Assembly (NCBI GenBank): GCA_900759445.1 | Contig: CAAEVH010000024.1 | Span: forward strand, 124,001 to 188,000 | DNA from: an uncultured Raoultella sp. | GTDB taxonomy: Bacteria > Pseudomonadota > Gammaproteobacteria > Enterobacterales > Enterobacteriaceae | DNA: 64,000 nt | Direction of reading: 5' to 3' | Shown here: positions 53,660 to 63,893 of the stretch, piece by piece | How the letters are laid out: each line of letters opens with the position of its first letter | How positions within the stretch are numbered: position 1 is the stretch's first letter | Notes under the pieces: model-generated | What the model saw: only the letters and a program-made list of their open reading frames with translations | What the model was told of the DNA's origin: nothing | Database searches by the model: none | Program-made: the position numbers and the translations under genes

Positions 53660-55054
53660 TCAGTCGCGAGCGCCGATTTCGCGCAGCGGGCGGCCTTTCA
53701 TCAGGTTACGTTCGATGTGTTCCAGCGACACATTTTTGGTTTCCGGGATAAGCCACAGGGTAAGGAGGATGAACAGGACGTTCAGACCGCCGTAGACCCA
53801 GAAGGTGTTGGCGCTGCCCAGCGAGTTAAGCATGGTCAGGAAGGTGGCGCCGACGATCATATTGGCAATCCAGTTGGTTGCCGTAGAGCAGGTGATGCCG
53901 AAATCGCGGCCTTTGAGCGGCTGAATTTCGGAACACAGTACCCAGATCAGCGGGCCGGCGCTCATGGCGAAGCCAACGATAAACATCAGCAGCATCAGCA
54001 CGGAGAAGTACTGGGCGGTGGCTGAGTGAATACCCACGTGCATCATGGTGCCCAGAACGCCCATGCCGGTGGCCATGACGATAAAGCCAAGGATCAGCGT
54101 CGGTTTGCGGCCCCAGCGGTCAACCAGCCCGATAGCGATGAAGGTCGCCAGCACGTTGGTCAGACCGACGATCACGGTCCCCCACATCTGTTCGGTGGTG
54201 TTGGTATAACCCGCCAGTTCAAAAATCTTCGGCGCGTAATACATGATGACGTTCATCCCGGTGAACTGTTGCATCACCTGCAGCAGGATGCCGAGGAATA
54301 CGGCACGGCGGAAGTTGCTGTTTTCTTTAAACAGTTCCCAGCCAGACTGCTTGATCTTCAGGCTTTCACGAATCTCATCCAGTTCACGTTTGGCTTCGGC
54401 GCTGGTATCACGCAGGCGCATCAGTACGCGTTCCGCATCAACAAAGCGGCGTTTGGCTGCAAACCAGCGCGGGCTATCCGGCAGAAAGATAACGCCAATC
54501 AGCAGCAGAATTGCCGGGATGATAATCACGCCCAGCATCCAGCGCCATGCGCCGCTGTAGCTGAAGGCGGTGTCCGACAGATAGGCGCCGAGGATCCCGA
54601 TAGTGATCATCAGCTGGTACATGGAGATCATGCTGCCGCGGATTTTTTCGGGTGCAATTTCCGACAGGTACAGCGGAGCGGTGTACGACGCGACGCCAAC
54701 GGCCAGGCCGAGCAGCACGCGGGAGACGAGCAGCACTTCAACGTTCGGGGCGGCAGCAGAGAACAGCGAACCGGCGACGAACAGGATCGCGCCGATCATC
54801 AGGCTCTTTTTCCGACCGAGACGGAATGAGAGCCAGCCGCTGCCGACGGCGCCGACCGCAGCGCCGAACATCATGGAGCTTACCACCCACTCCTGAGTGT
54901 GAGCGCTAATCTGGAACTCGTTGGCAATAAAGGGTAAGGCACCCGCAATAACACCGATATCAAGGCCGAAAAGCAGACCTGCCAGTGCGGCGAGGAAACA
55001 GACAAAGAACGTCATCGTTTTGTTCGAGCGCCCTTGTTTTTTGTTGTCAGGCAT
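53660..55054 (-). CDS. galP: galactose:H+ symporter GalP
   Basis: A 464-residue MFS sugar porter, 12 membrane segments, nearly identical in layout to E. coli GalP. Sugar-porter signatures are RLGRKK, PESPRW-type [12 protein letters not shown], and [14 protein letters not shown] at the end. It imports galactose and glucose with protons. A canonical GalR/GalS operator and a CRP-like site lie upstream. No anomalies. Confidence 0.97.
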   Translation of the reverse strand: MPDNKKQGRSNKTMTFFVCFLAALAGLLFGLDIGVIAGALPFIANEFQISAHTQEWVVSSMMFGAAVGAVGSGWLSFRLGRKKSLMIGAILFVAGSLFSAAAPNVEVLLVSRVLLGLAVGVASYTAPLYLSEIAPEKIRGSMISMYQLMITIGILGAYLSDTAFSYSGAWRWMLGVIIIPAILLLIGVIFLPDSPRWFAAKRRFVDAERVLMRLRDTSAEAKRELDEIRESLKIKQSGWELFKENSNFRRAVFLGILLQVMQQFTGMNVIMYYAPKIFELAGYTNTTEQMWGTVIVGLTNVLATFIAIGLVDRWGRKPTLILGFIVMATGMGVLGTMMHVGIHSATAQYFSVLMLLMFIVGFAMSAGPLIWVLCSEIQPLKGRDFGITCSTATNWIANMIVGATFLTMLNSLGSANTFWVYGGLNVLFILLTLWLIPETKNVSLEHIERNLMKGRPLREIGARD

Positions 55055-55120
55055 AACGCCCTCCAGTTGAGTTATTGATTCTGTCGATGCTTAGGGTAGG
55101 GGAGTCTATCGCAAAAAAAC

Positions 55121-55134
55121 GTGATATCAGTCAC
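55121..55134. promoter_or_regulatory. candidate CRP site for galP
   Basis: GTGATATCAGTCAC is the symmetric core of a CRP site (GTGA-N6-TCAC), directly beside the GalR operator. Confidence 0.6.
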
Positions 55135-55138
55135 GGCT

Positions 55139-55154
55139 GTGTAATCGGTTACAC
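55139..55154. promoter_or_regulatory. GalR/GalS operator
   Basis: GTGTAATCGGTTACAC is a near-perfect palindrome matching the known GalR/GalS consensus GTGTAANCGNTTACAC, 85 bp upstream of galP. Confidence 0.88.
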
Positions 55155-55410
55155 TAAGGTAAAGAAACGTAATCTATTAAAATAGATTAATTTCAAATAG
55201 ATAGGTGATTATAAAACCTCCTGAGGAAAGCGATAATCAGATAACCCTGAAACATAATGCAATATGGTGAAAAATTGTTTCACTAACTCATTATCGTGCA
55301 TGATTTCTGGCTACAGCTCTAATGTAATCGCTTTCATTGAATGGTGGAAAGGTTCGGCGGCAATGCGGGAGTGGCGGGCGTAAGGGGGAAAGTGTGGAAG
55401 CGGGGAAAAC

Positions 55411-55434
55411 AAAAAGGCCAGCGCGAGGCTGGCC
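55411..55434 (-). terminator. terminator after metK
   Basis: GGCCAGC (55416-55422) and GCTGGCC (55428-55434) form a stem; on the minus strand it is followed by five T. It lies 24 bases beyond the metK stop. Confidence 0.85.
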
Positions 55435-55457
55435 ATGGCAGGAGAAAAACGTCGGGA

Positions 55458-56612
55458 TTATTTCAGGCCGGCAGCTTCACGCAGCAGAGCGGCTTTGTCG
55501 GTTTTTTCCCACGGGAAATGTTCACGACCAAAGTGACCGTATGCCGCCGTCTCTTTGTAGATCGGGTGCAGCAGATCCAGCATCTGGATCAGGCCGTAAG
55601 GACGCAGGTCGAAGAATTCACGCACCAGCAGAGTCAGCTGCTCGGACGGCACTTTTTCGGTACCGAAGGTTTCCACCATAATGGAGGTCGGCTCTGCCAC
55701 GCCGATAGCGTAGGAGACCTGAATCTCACAACGGTCAGCCAGGCCTGCCGCAACGATGTTTTTCGCGACATAGCGTGCGGCATAGGCTGCGGAACGGTCA
55801 ACTTTAGAAGGATCTTTACCAGAGAACGCGCCGCCGCCGTGACGAGCCATGCCGCCGTAGGTATCCACGATGATTTTACGGCCGGTCAGACCGCAGTCGC
55901 CCATCGGGCCGCCGATAACAAAACGACCGGTCGGGTTGATGAAGAATTTGGTCGCGCTGCTCAGCCATTCAGTCGGCAGAACCGGCTTGATGATCTCTTC
56001 CATCACCGCTTCCTGCAGGGATTTCTGATCGATGTCTTCCGCGTGCTGAGTAGACAGAACCACGGCATCGATACCGACGATTTTGCCGTCGTCGTACTGG
56101 AAGGTCACCTGGCTTTTCGCATCCGGACGTAGCCACGGCAGCGTGCCGTTTTTGCGCACTTCAGCCTGACGCTGCACCAGACGGTGAGCATAGGTGATCG
56201 GCGCCGGCATCAGGACGTCGGTTTCGTTAGTGGCATAGCCAAACATCAGGCCCTGGTCGCCCGCCCCTTGCTCCAGCGGATCGGCGCGGTCAACGCCCTG
56301 ATTGATATCCGGGGACTGTTTGCCAATGGCGCTCAGTACGGCACAGGAGTTGGCATCAAAGCCCATATCGGAATGCACGTAGCCAATTTCACGAACCGTG
56401 TTACGGGTAATCTCTTCGATATCAACCCATGCGCTGGTGGTGATTTCACCGCCGACCAGCACCATGCCAGTTTTGACATAAGTTTCACACGCGACACGCG
56501 CTTTCGGATCCTGTTCGAGAATCGCATCCAGCACGGCGTCGGAGATTTGGTCAGCAATTTTGTCTGGATGCCCTTCTGATACGGACTCGGACGTAAAGAG
56601 GTGTTTTGCCAT
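55458..56612 (-). CDS. metK: S-adenosylmethionine synthetase
   Basis: A 384-residue enzyme that makes SAM from methionine and ATP. The methionine/ATP signatures [15 protein letters not shown] and [19 protein letters not shown] are intact, and the protein starts with [19 protein letters not shown]. Full length. Three MetJ-box-like octamers lie about 120 bp upstream. SAM feeds spermidine synthesis, which uses the putrescine made by the adjacent speA-speB. Confidence 0.98.
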   Translation of the reverse strand: MAKHLFTSESVSEGHPDKIADQISDAVLDAILEQDPKARVACETYVKTGMVLVGGEITTSAWVDIEEITRNTVREIGYVHSDMGFDANSCAVLSAIGKQSPDINQGVDRADPLEQGAGDQGLMFGYATNETDVLMPAPITYAHRLVQRQAEVRKNGTLPWLRPDAKSQVTFQYDDGKIVGIDAVVLSTQHAEDIDQKSLQEAVMEEIIKPVLPTEWLSSATKFFINPTGRFVIGGPMGDCGLTGRKIIVDTYGGMARHGGGAFSGKDPSKVDRSAAYAARYVAKNIVAAGLADRCEIQVSYAIGVAEPTSIMVETFGTEKVPSEQLTLLVREFFDLRPYGLIQMLDLLHPIYKETAAYGHFGREHFPWEKTDKAALLREAAGLK

Positions 56613-57312
56613 GTTTTATTTTACCTGTGGAGTATTCGTGTAGCTCATACTGTTGTGTGGATTAGCTGTGGTAGATGATTCTACCAAAACTTGCAGGTAG
56701 TGACACGAGCAGTCTGAGTGTTAATCAGTATAGACGGATTAACTTCTGGATGGCTATTTTAGGTCAAATCTTAATCCCATTTCCAGCCTTTTTTGATGCA
56801 GATCGCATTGACGAAAAATAGAGGGTGGCAATTTTTCCTGCCATTCGCGGCAACTCGCCCATTTTTATTTTGCATTTTAGCCGGCTTATCGGTATAAAAC
56901 GCCGCGCGCGGCTCATTAAAAAAGCGCACGAAGCCCATCTCGTGACGCCACTTCCAGCCGGGTTAAGCAGTCTGTTTTTACAGAAATCTGCAGCGGTGTT
57001 TTGGCACCTGCTGTGGTATGTCTAGCTTTGGCTTATCGCTGGCCCGTATCGGGGCAGTGTGGAGGTGATATCAGATAATGAACCCACGTTTTTCATCCGA
57101 CTCGTCGCGTCGTTCCGTCGCGCGTCGCTATCCCGCAATCTGCATCTCTTTCATGCAAATCAGCCGATGTTCTACCCGTCTCGGCGCTTCTCAGGATTCC
57201 AGGGCCGGCAGGCTATCTGAAAACTGAACAAGGGCGCTCTTGCTGTCGCAAGGGTTTTCTCGTGGTTTCTCCGGACTGTCATACTACGTTCGGGTATGTG
57301 TTTTACTATGAT
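56613..57312. promoter_or_regulatory. metK-speA intergenic region
   Basis: A 700-bp divergent region with the metK operator at its left and the speA leader at its right. A plus-strand frame at 56825-57025 (66 codons, ends LFLQKSAAVFWHLLWYV) may correspond to the poorly supported E. coli yqgC, but it has no clear ribosome site and I do not call it. Confidence 0.5.
56732..56755 (-). promoter_or_regulatory. MetJ boxes upstream of metK
   Basis: Read on the minus strand, three adjacent octamers (AGCCATCC, AGAAGTTA, ATCCGTCT) each resemble the met box AGACGTCT. Tandem met boxes bind MetJ with SAM, so metK should be repressed when SAM is plentiful. Confidence 0.7.
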
Positions 57313-57429
57313 ATGAATAAGAAACCGGTCGCGCAGTCGCAAAGCCAGCACTATCTGCTGGGGTTTAGGACTGTTCATGGGTTGTTATCGCGTCTTCGGA
57401 CTGCGATAGTAGTCAATATTACAATTTGA
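57313..57429 (+). CDS. yqgB: small protein YqgB
   Basis: A 38-codon frame starting [13 protein letters not shown], with an ending ([11 protein letters not shown]) that matches the form of E. coli YqgB (43 residues, MKKKPVAQ...). It stops 8 bases before the speA start, so translation of the two may be linked. In Salmonella and E. coli yqgB has been connected with acid-stress biofilm behaviour. It is too short for most gene finders. Confidence 0.75.
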   Translation: MNKKPVAQSQSQHYLLGFRTVHGLLSRLRTAIVVNITI

Positions 57430-57437
57430 GGTTCGCT

Positions 57438-59414
57438 ATGTCTGACGACATTTCTTCAGTTTCGCCTTCGTCAGCAGGCGAACACGGCGTACTACGTTCC
57501 ATGCAGGAGGTTGCGATGAGCTCCCAGGAAGCCAGCAAAATGCTACGTACTTACAATATTGCCTGGTGGGGTAATAACTACTACGACGTTAACGAACTGG
57601 GCCATATCAGCGTTTGCCCGGATCCTGACGTCCCGGAAGCGCGCGTTGACCTTGCAGAATTAGTGAAAGCACGCGAAGCGCAGGGGCAGCGCCTGCCGGC
57701 ACTGTTCTGCTTCCCGCAGATTCTGCAACACCGCCTGCGTTCGATTAACGCCGCGTTTAAACGCGCGCGTGAGTCCTATGGCTATAACGGCGACTACTTC
57801 CTGGTCTATCCGATCAAGGTTAACCAGCACCGCCGCGTGATTGAGTCGTTGATCCATTCCGGTGAACCGCTGGGTCTGGAAGCCGGTTCCAAGGCGGAGC
57901 TGATGGCGGTACTGGCGCACGCCGGTATGACCCGCAGCGTGATTGTTTGTAACGGCTACAAAGACCGCGAGTATATCCGTCTGGCGCTGGTCGGCGAAAA
58001 GATGGGCCACAAGGTCTATCTGGTCATCGAAAAAATGTCGGAAATCGCCATTGTGCTGGAAGAAGCCGAGCGCCTGAATGTCGTGCCGCGCCTTGGCGTG
58101 CGTGCGCGTCTGGCCTCGCAGGGCTCCGGTAAATGGCAGTCTTCCGGCGGTGAAAAATCGAAGTTCGGCCTGGCGGCAACGCAGGTTCTGCAGCTGGTTG
58201 AGATTCTGCGCGCGGCAGGGCATCTGGAAAGCCTGCAGCTCCTGCACTTCCACCTCGGCTCGCAGATGGCCAACATTCGCGATATCGCCACCGGCGTGCG
58301 TGAATCGTCGCGTTTCTACGTTGAGCTGCATAAGCTCGGCGTTAATATTCAGTGCTTCGATGTCGGCGGCGGTCTCGGCGTGGACTATGAAGGTACCCGT
58401 TCACAGTCTGACTGTTCGGTGAACTACGGCCTGAACGAGTATGCTAACAACATTATCTGGGCGATTGGCGATGCCTGTGAAGAGAACGGCCTGCCGCACC
58501 CGACGGTGATTACCGAATCCGGGCGCGCGGTGACCGCTCACCACACCGTGCTGGTCTCCAACATCATCGGCGTTGAACGTAACGAATACACCGAAGCGAC
58601 CCCGCCTGCGCAAGACGCGGCGCGTCCGCTGCAGAGTATGTGGGAAACCTGGCAGGAGATGCACGAGACCGGCAACCGCCGCTCGCTGCGCGAATGGCTG
58701 CACGACAGCCAGATGGATCTCCACGATATTCATATCGGCTACTCGTCCGGTACCTTCAATCTTCAGGAGCGCGCCTGGGCAGAACAGCTGTATCTGAACA
58801 TGTGCCATGAAGTACAGAAACAGCTCGACCCGAGCAACCGTGCGCATCGACCGATTATCGACGAACTGCAGGAACGGATGGCGGATAAGATTTACGTCAA
58901 CTTCTCGCTGTTCCAGTCGATGCCGGATGCATGGGGTATCGATCAGCTGTTCCCGGTGATGCCGCTGGAAGGGCTGAACATGGTGCCTGAACGCCGCGCG
59001 GTGCTGCTGGATATCACCTGCGATTCCGATGGCGCGATTGACCACTATGTGGATGGTGACGGGATTGCCACCACCATGCCGATGCCGGAATACGATCCTG
59101 AAAATCCGCCGATGCTGGGCTTCTTTATGGTTGGCGCCTATCAGGAGATCCTCGGGAATATGCACAACCTGTTCGGCGATACCGAAGCGGTGGACGTATT
59201 CGTCTTCCCTGACGGCAGCGTTGAGGTTGAGCTCTCCGACGAAGGGGATACCGTGGCGGATATGCTGCAATATGTGCAGCTCGATCCGAACACGCTGCTG
59301 ACCCAGTTCCGCGATCAGGTGAAAAACTCCGGTCTCGACGAAGCGCTGCAGCAGCAGTTCCTCGAAGAGTTTGAAGCGGGGCTGTACGGATATACTTATC
59401 TGGAAGACGAGTAA
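57438..59414 (+). CDS. speA: biosynthetic arginine decarboxylase
   Basis: A 658-residue PLP enzyme of the alanine-racemase-fold group that converts arginine to agmatine. The PLP lysine is in [14 protein letters not shown], the phosphate-binding region is [14 protein letters not shown], and the active-site cysteine region is [15 protein letters not shown]. Length equals E. coli SpeA. ATG 57438 is 8 bases after the yqgB stop; a frame from 57426 adds 4 residues only. It precedes speB, which uses its product. Confidence 0.97.
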   Translation: MSDDISSVSPSSAGEHGVLRSMQEVAMSSQEASKMLRTYNIAWWGNNYYDVNELGHISVCPDPDVPEARVDLAELVKAREAQGQRLPALFCFPQILQHRLRSINAAFKRARESYGYNGDYFLVYPIKVNQHRRVIESLIHSGEPLGLEAGSKAELMAVLAHAGMTRSVIVCNGYKDREYIRLALVGEKMGHKVYLVIEKMSEIAIVLEEAERLNVVPRLGVRARLASQGSGKWQSSGGEKSKFGLAATQVLQLVEILRAAGHLESLQLLHFHLGSQMANIRDIATGVRESSRFYVELHKLGVNIQCFDVGGGLGVDYEGTRSQSDCSVNYGLNEYANNIIWAIGDACEENGLPHPTVITESGRAVTAHHTVLVSNIIGVERNEYTEATPPAQDAARPLQSMWETWQEMHETGNRRSLREWLHDSQMDLHDIHIGYSSGTFNLQERAWAEQLYLNMCHEVQKQLDPSNRAHRPIIDELQERMADKIYVNFSLFQSMPDAWGIDQLFPVMPLEGLNMVPERRAVLLDITCDSDGAIDHYVDGDGIATTMPMPEYDPENPPMLGFFMVGAYQEILGNMHNLFGDTEAVDVFVFPDGSVEVELSDEGDTVADMLQYVQLDPNTLLTQFRDQVKNSGLDEALQQQFLEEFEAGLYGYTYLEDE

Positions 59415-59418
59415 CCGT

Positions 59419-59493
59419 TGTTGCCCGGCGGCGCTGCGCTTGCCGGGCCTACGGACGCTGGCCGGATAAGACGAAGCGTCATCCGGCAGCAAC
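59419..59493. repeat. two REP sequences in inverted orientation (BIME)
   Basis: GTTGCCCGGCGGCGCTGCG..TTGCCGGGCCTAC (59419-59451) and the inverted GGCCGGAT...GTCATCCGGCAGCAAC (59460-59493) are typical enterobacterial REP units. They lie between speA and speB and could stabilise the speA mRNA end. Confidence 0.88.
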
Positions 59494-59580
59494 AAGCTAC
59501 GGTTCGGTATTTGCTATACTCTCTTGAACCCGTAGACATTAACGGCGATAATTCGCCTATATAAGCAGCAACCCTATTCA

Positions 59581-59622
59581 AACCCTTCCTCGTCGGGCCT
59601 AACGACGCGGAAGGGTTTTTTT
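59581..59622 (+). terminator. intrinsic terminator or attenuator before speB
   Basis: AACCCTTCCTCGTC (59581-59594) pairs with GACGCGGAAGGGTT (59604-59617), with one mismatch, and is followed by a run of T to 59622. It lies in the speA-speB gap, 45 bp before the speB start, so speB either has its own promoter after it or is partly attenuated. Confidence 0.85.
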
Positions 59623-59666
59623 ATATCTGTAGTTACATACACCGACTGTAAAAAGAGGTCATACCC

Positions 59667-60587
59667 ATGAGCACCTTAGGTCATCAATACGATAACTCCC
59701 TGGTATCTAACGCGTTTGGTTTTCTGCGTCTGCCGCTGAATTTCCAGCCGTACGACAGCGATGCTGACTGGGTCATTACCGGCGTACCTTTCGATATGGC
59801 GACTTCCGGGCGCGCGGGCGGCCGTCATGGCCCGGCGGCGATCCGTCAGGTCTCTACCAACCTGGCGTGGGAACATAACCGCTTCCCATGGAACTTCGAC
59901 ATGCGCGAGCGCCTGAACGTGGTTGACTGCGGCGATCTGGTTTACGCCTTCGGCGACGCGCGTGAGATGAGCGAGAAGCTGCAGGCGCATGCGGAAAGAC
60001 TGCTGGCGGCCGGTAAGCGTATGCTCTCCTTCGGCGGCGACCACTTCGTGACCCTGCCGCTGCTGCGCGCCCACGCGAAGCATTTCGGTAAAATGGCGCT
60101 GGTGCACTTTGATGCCCATACCGACACCTACGCCAACGGCTGCGAATTCGACCATGGCACCATGTTCTTCACCGCGCCGAAAGAAGGGCTGATCGATCCG
60201 AACCACTCTGTGCAGATCGGTATTCGTACTGAGTTCGACAAGGATAACGGCTTTACCGTCCTGGATGCCGGCCAGGTGAACGATCGCACCGTCGATGACA
60301 TCATCGCCCAGGTGAAGCAGATCGTCGGCGATATGCCGGTGTACCTGACCTTCGACATCGACTGCCTGGATCCGGCGTTTGCCCCGGGCACCGGTACGCC
60401 GGTGATCGGCGGGCTGACCTCCGATCGCGCGATCAAGCTGGTACGCGGTCTGAAGGATCTGAACATCGTCGGGATGGACGTGGTGGAAGTGGCTCCGTCT
60501 TACGATCAGTCCGAGATCACCGCCCTGGCAGCGGCGACCCTGGCGCTGGAAATGCTCTACATCCAGGCGGCGAAAAAAGGCGAATAA
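59667..60587 (+). CDS. speB: agmatinase
   Basis: A 306-residue Mn-dependent ureohydrolase that turns agmatine into putrescine and urea. The metal-binding motifs are [20 protein letters not shown] and [18 protein letters not shown]. Length matches E. coli. AAAGAGGT precedes the ATG. With speA it forms the arginine route to putrescine; speC gives the ornithine route. Confidence 0.97.
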   Translation: MSTLGHQYDNSLVSNAFGFLRLPLNFQPYDSDADWVITGVPFDMATSGRAGGRHGPAAIRQVSTNLAWEHNRFPWNFDMRERLNVVDCGDLVYAFGDAREMSEKLQAHAERLLAAGKRMLSFGGDHFVTLPLLRAHAKHFGKMALVHFDAHTDTYANGCEFDHGTMFFTAPKEGLIDPNHSVQIGIRTEFDKDNGFTVLDAGQVNDRTVDDIIAQVKQIVGDMPVYLTFDIDCLDPAFAPGTGTPVIGGLTSDRAIKLVRGLKDLNIVGMDVVEVAPSYDQSEITALAAATLALEMLYIQAAKKGE

Positions 60588-60590
60588 ACC

Positions 60591-61802
60591 TTACGCGCTC
60601 ACTGCTGCTGCGCGACGCATGCGCAGCAGCAGCATTCCCCCGGCCAGCAGCGTTATCACCTGCGAGGCCACCAGCACGGAAAATCCTGAACTCACCGATC
60701 CCGCCGACTTCATCACCATTCCCATCAGCAGCGGAATAAATGCCGCACAGATGTTACCCACGCCGTTAATAATGCCGTAAGCGCTGCCCACCGCCTGGCG
60801 CGGCGCATGATGCTGTACTACCGCCGGTATCGCCGCCCCCTGCAATCCCCAGAAGATATTGGCCGACAGCATGAACAGCGCCAGCAGGGCCGGCTGCTGG
60901 CTAAGCATCAGCGCCACGACCGAGCAGGCGGTCAGCGCGCCGCCGATGATAAACAGCAGCGGCGCCTGTTCCGGGCGTAACTTATCGAGCAGCACGCCGC
61001 CGAGAAATTTTGAACCGAGGCTGAGCAGAAATGGGATCGCGGCCAGCAAACCGGTGGCCTGCAGCGAAAAGTGGTGTTCATCACGTAGCCATGCCGGCAG
61101 CCAGGCGCTGCTGCCCCACAGATAGCTGAGAGTGGCAATCTCAACCAGCAGGATCCAGCCGAGAAGCGGCGTATGCCAGGCCAGCAGAAAGGTCCGCTGC
61201 AAGCCGGGACGCGCGCTGTTTACCGGGGCTGCCGGCGCCGGCAAAAAGCGCCAGATAGCTCCGCCGCCGAGTACCAGGTTGAGTCCCGCCAGGCTGTAAA
61301 ACGATCCCATCCACCCCTGGTGCTCGACTAAAAAAGTCACCAGCGGAAAGCCCACCGCCAGCCCCAACGAGACCCCCAGGGCGGTGACAGCGTTCGGCTT
61401 GCCGATCTCTTCGGCAGAGAAGTTATCGCTGATAAAGCGCGTTTTAAGGGAAAACAGCGGACCTTCCGCGATCCCAAGGATAATTCGGGCCAGCAGCATC
61501 CCCATTAGTGAGCCCAGCAGCGGCGAGATGGCGCAGACCAGCGCCCATATCACCACGCTGCTTAACAATCCCTGTCGGTAATGCAGCTTACTTTCTATAA
61601 CTGGTGTTAATAATAACGCCGAGAATCCATAACCCAGAAGAAAGCAGGTCATCAGCATTCCCTGTAACATTCTGTTTTCATTTAAATGAAAGTGGGCGGC
61701 GAAATCGGGGTTAAGAATCATGACCGAAATATTTACCCGGTCAATGTAAGAAATAATGATAAGTAACAATAATGCGATTGTTCCCTGCCATTTTGCGGTC
61801 AT
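60591..61802 (-). CDS. MFS transporter (anion:cation symporter family)
   Basis: A 403-residue transporter with 12 hydrophobic segments. The first helix ends SYIDRVNISVMI and the 2-3 loop region GYGFSALLLTPVIESKLHYR is of the ACS type, which moves organic anions such as sugar acids and aromatic acids. It is convergent with speB (3 bp between stop codons) and divergent from the Rieske oxygenase operon, with shared operators between. It probably imports the substrate of that oxygenase. Substrate unknown. Confidence 0.87.
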   Translation of the reverse strand: MTAKWQGTIALLLLIIISYIDRVNISVMILNPDFAAHFHLNENRMLQGMLMTCFLLGYGFSALLLTPVIESKLHYRQGLLSSVVIWALVCAISPLLGSLMGMLLARIILGIAEGPLFSLKTRFISDNFSAEEIGKPNAVTALGVSLGLAVGFPLVTFLVEHQGWMGSFYSLAGLNLVLGGGAIWRFLPAPAAPVNSARPGLQRTFLLAWHTPLLGWILLVEIATLSYLWGSSAWLPAWLRDEHHFSLQATGLLAAIPFLLSLGSKFLGGVLLDKLRPEQAPLLFIIGGALTACSVVALMLSQQPALLALFMLSANIFWGLQGAAIPAVVQHHAPRQAVGSAYGIINGVGNICAAFIPLLMGMVMKSAGSVSSGFSVLVASQVITLLAGGMLLLRMRRAAAVSA

Positions 61803-61879
61803 TGTTATTCTTCTTCCTCGCTCATTGATGGATCGTTCTTGTTATTTTTAAATCGCAGTGATAATCACGGGTGTAAAAT

Positions 61880-61895
61880 GGTTCATTAGTGAAAC
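61880..61895. promoter_or_regulatory. operator copy 1 (GGTTCA-N4-TGAAAC)
   Basis: GGTTCATTAGTGAAAC matches the repeated operator with one mismatch. It lies 78 bp upstream of the transporter start. Confidence 0.6.
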
Positions 61896-61926
61896 TAGTT
61901 GATTTAAATGAATAATTTAATGTTTT

Positions 61927-61942
61927 GTTTCACCAGTGAAAC
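61927..61942. promoter_or_regulatory. operator copy 2 (GTTTCA-N4-TGAAAC)
   Basis: GTTTCACCAGTGAAAC has perfect 6-bp inverted arms. It lies 47 bp from copy 1. Confidence 0.65.
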
Positions 61943-62196
61943 TTGATGACGCGCTACCTTTATCATTTTTAATGATCATTGAGAACGAAAGTCAATAGCT
62001 ATTAACGAGGTTTTTAGCGACAGCTTAATTTAATTTCATATCACTCTTTAAATATCACAATTTCATATTGCCACTTTTTTTCGTGATCAATTGCACACTT
62101 AGATAATTAAATAGCCCCTGGTTAACAAATTCTTCACATTGCCGCTTGACGAAAGATTGAACGCTTTTATATTGACCGTATTAAATAAGAAACAGA

Positions 62197-62212
62197 GTTT
62201 CATATATGAAAC
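62197..62212. promoter_or_regulatory. operator copy 3 (perfect palindrome)
   Basis: GTTTCATATATGAAAC is a perfect 16-bp palindrome, 20 bp before the first oxygenase gene and next to its ribosome site, so a protein bound here would block transcription. Confidence 0.7.
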
Positions 62213-62231
62213 AAAAGCCTGGAGGATCGTG

Positions 62232-62555
62232 ATGAGCTGGATAGGCGTATGTGACGCAGAGCAGGTACAGGAAGATTTCCCTTATAGCGGCAACATCGAC
62301 GGTAAAGAAATCGGTATTTATCTGATTGATGGTGAGTACTACGCGCTGGAAGACGTGTGTCCACATGCCTATGCGCTGTTAAGCCAGGGGTTTGTGGAAG
62401 ACGGCAAAGTTGAATGCCCGCTGCATGAAGCGGTCTTCGACGTGAAAACCGGCCAGTGTCTGCATGGTCCCGGCGGGCGCAACCTTAATCGTTATCCGGT
62501 GCGGGTATACGACAATCAGATCCAGATTACCTTTATCGAGGAGAACGTGGCATGA
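62232..62555 (+). CDS. Rieske-type ferredoxin subunit
   Basis: A 107-residue Rieske 2Fe-2S protein. Ligands are C43 and H45 in DVCPHAY and C62 and H65 in ECPLHEA, the CxH...CxxH pattern. It should pass electrons to the oxygenase subunit encoded two genes on. ATG 62232 with GGAGG (62221-62225) is chosen; a longer frame crosses the operator. Its stop overlaps the next start by 4 bases. Confidence 0.93.
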   Translation: MSWIGVCDAEQVQEDFPYSGNIDGKEIGIYLIDGEYYALEDVCPHAYALLSQGFVEDGKVECPLHEAVFDVKTGQCLHGPGGRNLNRYPVRVYDNQIQITFIEENVA

Positions 62556-62860
62556 GCGAATCCCTGGACTTTAACCCGGCGCTGCCGGAAAGCCGCCAGT
62601 TTACGCCGCCTGCGGAAGGCGGGAACGGCAACATCCATAAGCCTGGCGATTATCACAACCTTATCTGGCAAACCCGCAGTCGCGTTGCGGAAAGCTGGGA
62701 GCTGGAACTTATCGCGACCCTTGAAACGCTTTTCGAGCAGGGGGCGGAGAGCCTGACGCAGCTGGTGGACGGGCTGAATACCCTGAAGATGCACGATCGG
62801 CAAGGCGATGCCTGGAGCGAAGAGAGCTTTCGGGTGTTTTTGCAGGTAAACGGATACTGA
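62552..62860 (+). CDS. small conserved protein of Rieske oxygenase clusters
   Basis: A 102-residue soluble protein of no known function. The middle reads GDYHNLIWQTRSRVAESWE and the end TLKMHDRQGDAWSEESFRVFL, which resembles a recombinase-like helix-turn-helix fragment; I recall such proteins next to Rieske genes. Its ATG overlaps the ferredoxin stop (ATGA), and the oxygenase gene follows 10 bases later, so it is probably produced in fixed ratio with them. A DNA-binding or an assembly role are both possible. Confidence 0.75.
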   Translation: MSESLDFNPALPESRQFTPPAEGGNGNIHKPGDYHNLIWQTRSRVAESWELELIATLETLFEQGAESLTQLVDGLNTLKMHDRQGDAWSEESFRVFLQVNGY

Positions 62861-62870
62861 GGGCACGGCG

Positions 62871-63893
62871 ATGACGACAACGGTACAAAACTATCTCGAT
62901 AAAGGTTTACGTGGCCTGTGGTATCCGGTTCTGGCGAGCTGGGAAGTGCAGTCCGCTCCGGTGGGCATTACCCGTCTCGGCGAACAAATTGTGGTGTGGC
63001 GTAATAAGGACGGAGAGCTGCAGGCGCTGGAAGACCGCTGCCCGCACCGTGGTGCTCGTCTGTCGATGGGCTGGAATCTCGGCGATCGTATCGCCTGCTG
63101 GTATCACGGCGTGGAAGTGGCAGGTAACGGCGAAGTGAAAGATGTTCCGGCGGTCGACAAATGTCCGCTGGTGGGCCAGCAGTGCGTGCGCAGCTACCAC
63201 GTTCAGGAAGCGCATGGCGCGATATTCCTGTGGTTTGCGGCCACGGCCGACCAGCAGCCCGAACCGCTCACCTTCCCGGAAGAGCTGGCCGATAGCGACA
63301 AATACAGCAACTTCCTCTGTACCGCAGCGTGGAAATGCAACTATCAGTACGCGCTGGAAAATGTCATGGACCCGATGCACGGCACCTACCTGCACTCCTC
63401 TTCGCACTCAATGGCGGAAGGCGATCGCAAAGCCGACATGGTGCTGCAGCCAACGAAAACCGGCTTTATCTTTGAGAAAAAAGGCCAGAGCGGCGTCAAC
63501 TTCGACTGGGTCGAGCTGGGCAACAGCGGCGCTTACTGGATGCGCCTGTCGATCCCGTACCAGAAGCGTTTTGGGCCGGGCGGCCACTTCTGGATCGTCG
63601 GCATGGTGGTGCCGGAAGATAACGACAACTGCCGGGTCTTCTTCTGGCGTATTCGCGGCGTGCAGGGCTGGCAGCGCGATCTGTGGCGCTTTATGTATCG
63701 CAACCGTCTGGAAAAACTGCACTGGGAAGTGCTGGAGCAGGATCGCGTGGTGCTCGAAAGCCTGGCGCCGAACGCCCGCGATCACGAATACCTGTATCAG
63801 CATGACGTCGGCCTTTCCCGTCTGCGCCGGATGATGCAAAAAGCGGCGAAAGAGCAGCTGGCAGCTCGGGAAGAGCAGCAGGGAGCGGCCTGA
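62871..63893 (+). CDS. Rieske non-heme iron oxygenase, alpha (catalytic) subunit
   Basis: A 340-residue oxygenase. The Rieske centre is C57-H59 (RCPHRG) and C76-H79 (CWYHG). The mononuclear iron site follows the pattern N-x2-D-x2-H-x4-H: N164, D167, H170 and H175 in ENVMDPMHGTYLH. It belongs to the phthalate/vanillate-type group and would hydroxylate or demethylate an aromatic acid. GGGCACGGCG precedes the ATG. It overlaps the next gene by 1 base. Substrate unknown. Confidence 0.93.
   Translation: MTTTVQNYLDKGLRGLWYPVLASWEVQSAPVGITRLGEQIVVWRNKDGELQALEDRCPHRGARLSMGWNLGDRIACWYHGVEVAGNGEVKDVPAVDKCPLVGQQCVRSYHVQEAHGAIFLWFAATADQQPEPLTFPEELADSDKYSNFLCTAAWKCNYQYALENVMDPMHGTYLHSSSHSMAEGDRKADMVLQPTKTGFIFEKKGQSGVNFDWVELGNSGAYWMRLSIPYQKRFGPGGHFWIVGMVVPEDNDNCRVFFWRIRGVQGWQRDLWRFMYRNRLEKLHWEVLEQDRVVLESLAPNARDHEYLYQHDVGLSRLRRMMQKAAKEQLAAREEQQGAA

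Larger units (their letters stand above)
55055..55410 (-). promoter_or_regulatory. galP upstream control region
   Basis: A region of about 360 bp that holds the galP promoter, a GalR operator, a second weaker operator-like site (ATGTAATCGCTTTCAT at 55322-55337), and AT-rich DNA between them. No gene is visible. The two operator-like sites 183 bp apart could allow looping. Confidence 0.6.
61803..62231. promoter_or_regulatory. divergent control region of the Rieske oxygenase cluster
   Basis: A 429-bp AT-rich region with three copies of GTTTCA-N4-TGAAAC (listed separately): two close to the transporter side and one just before the oxygenase operon. No gene is visible. The regulator is probably encoded beyond the right edge. 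Confidence 0.7.

Noticed and set aside
56825..57025. 66-codon frame between metK and speA as a gene
   Set aside because: Possible yqgC counterpart, but I could not confirm similarity from memory and no ribosome site is visible.
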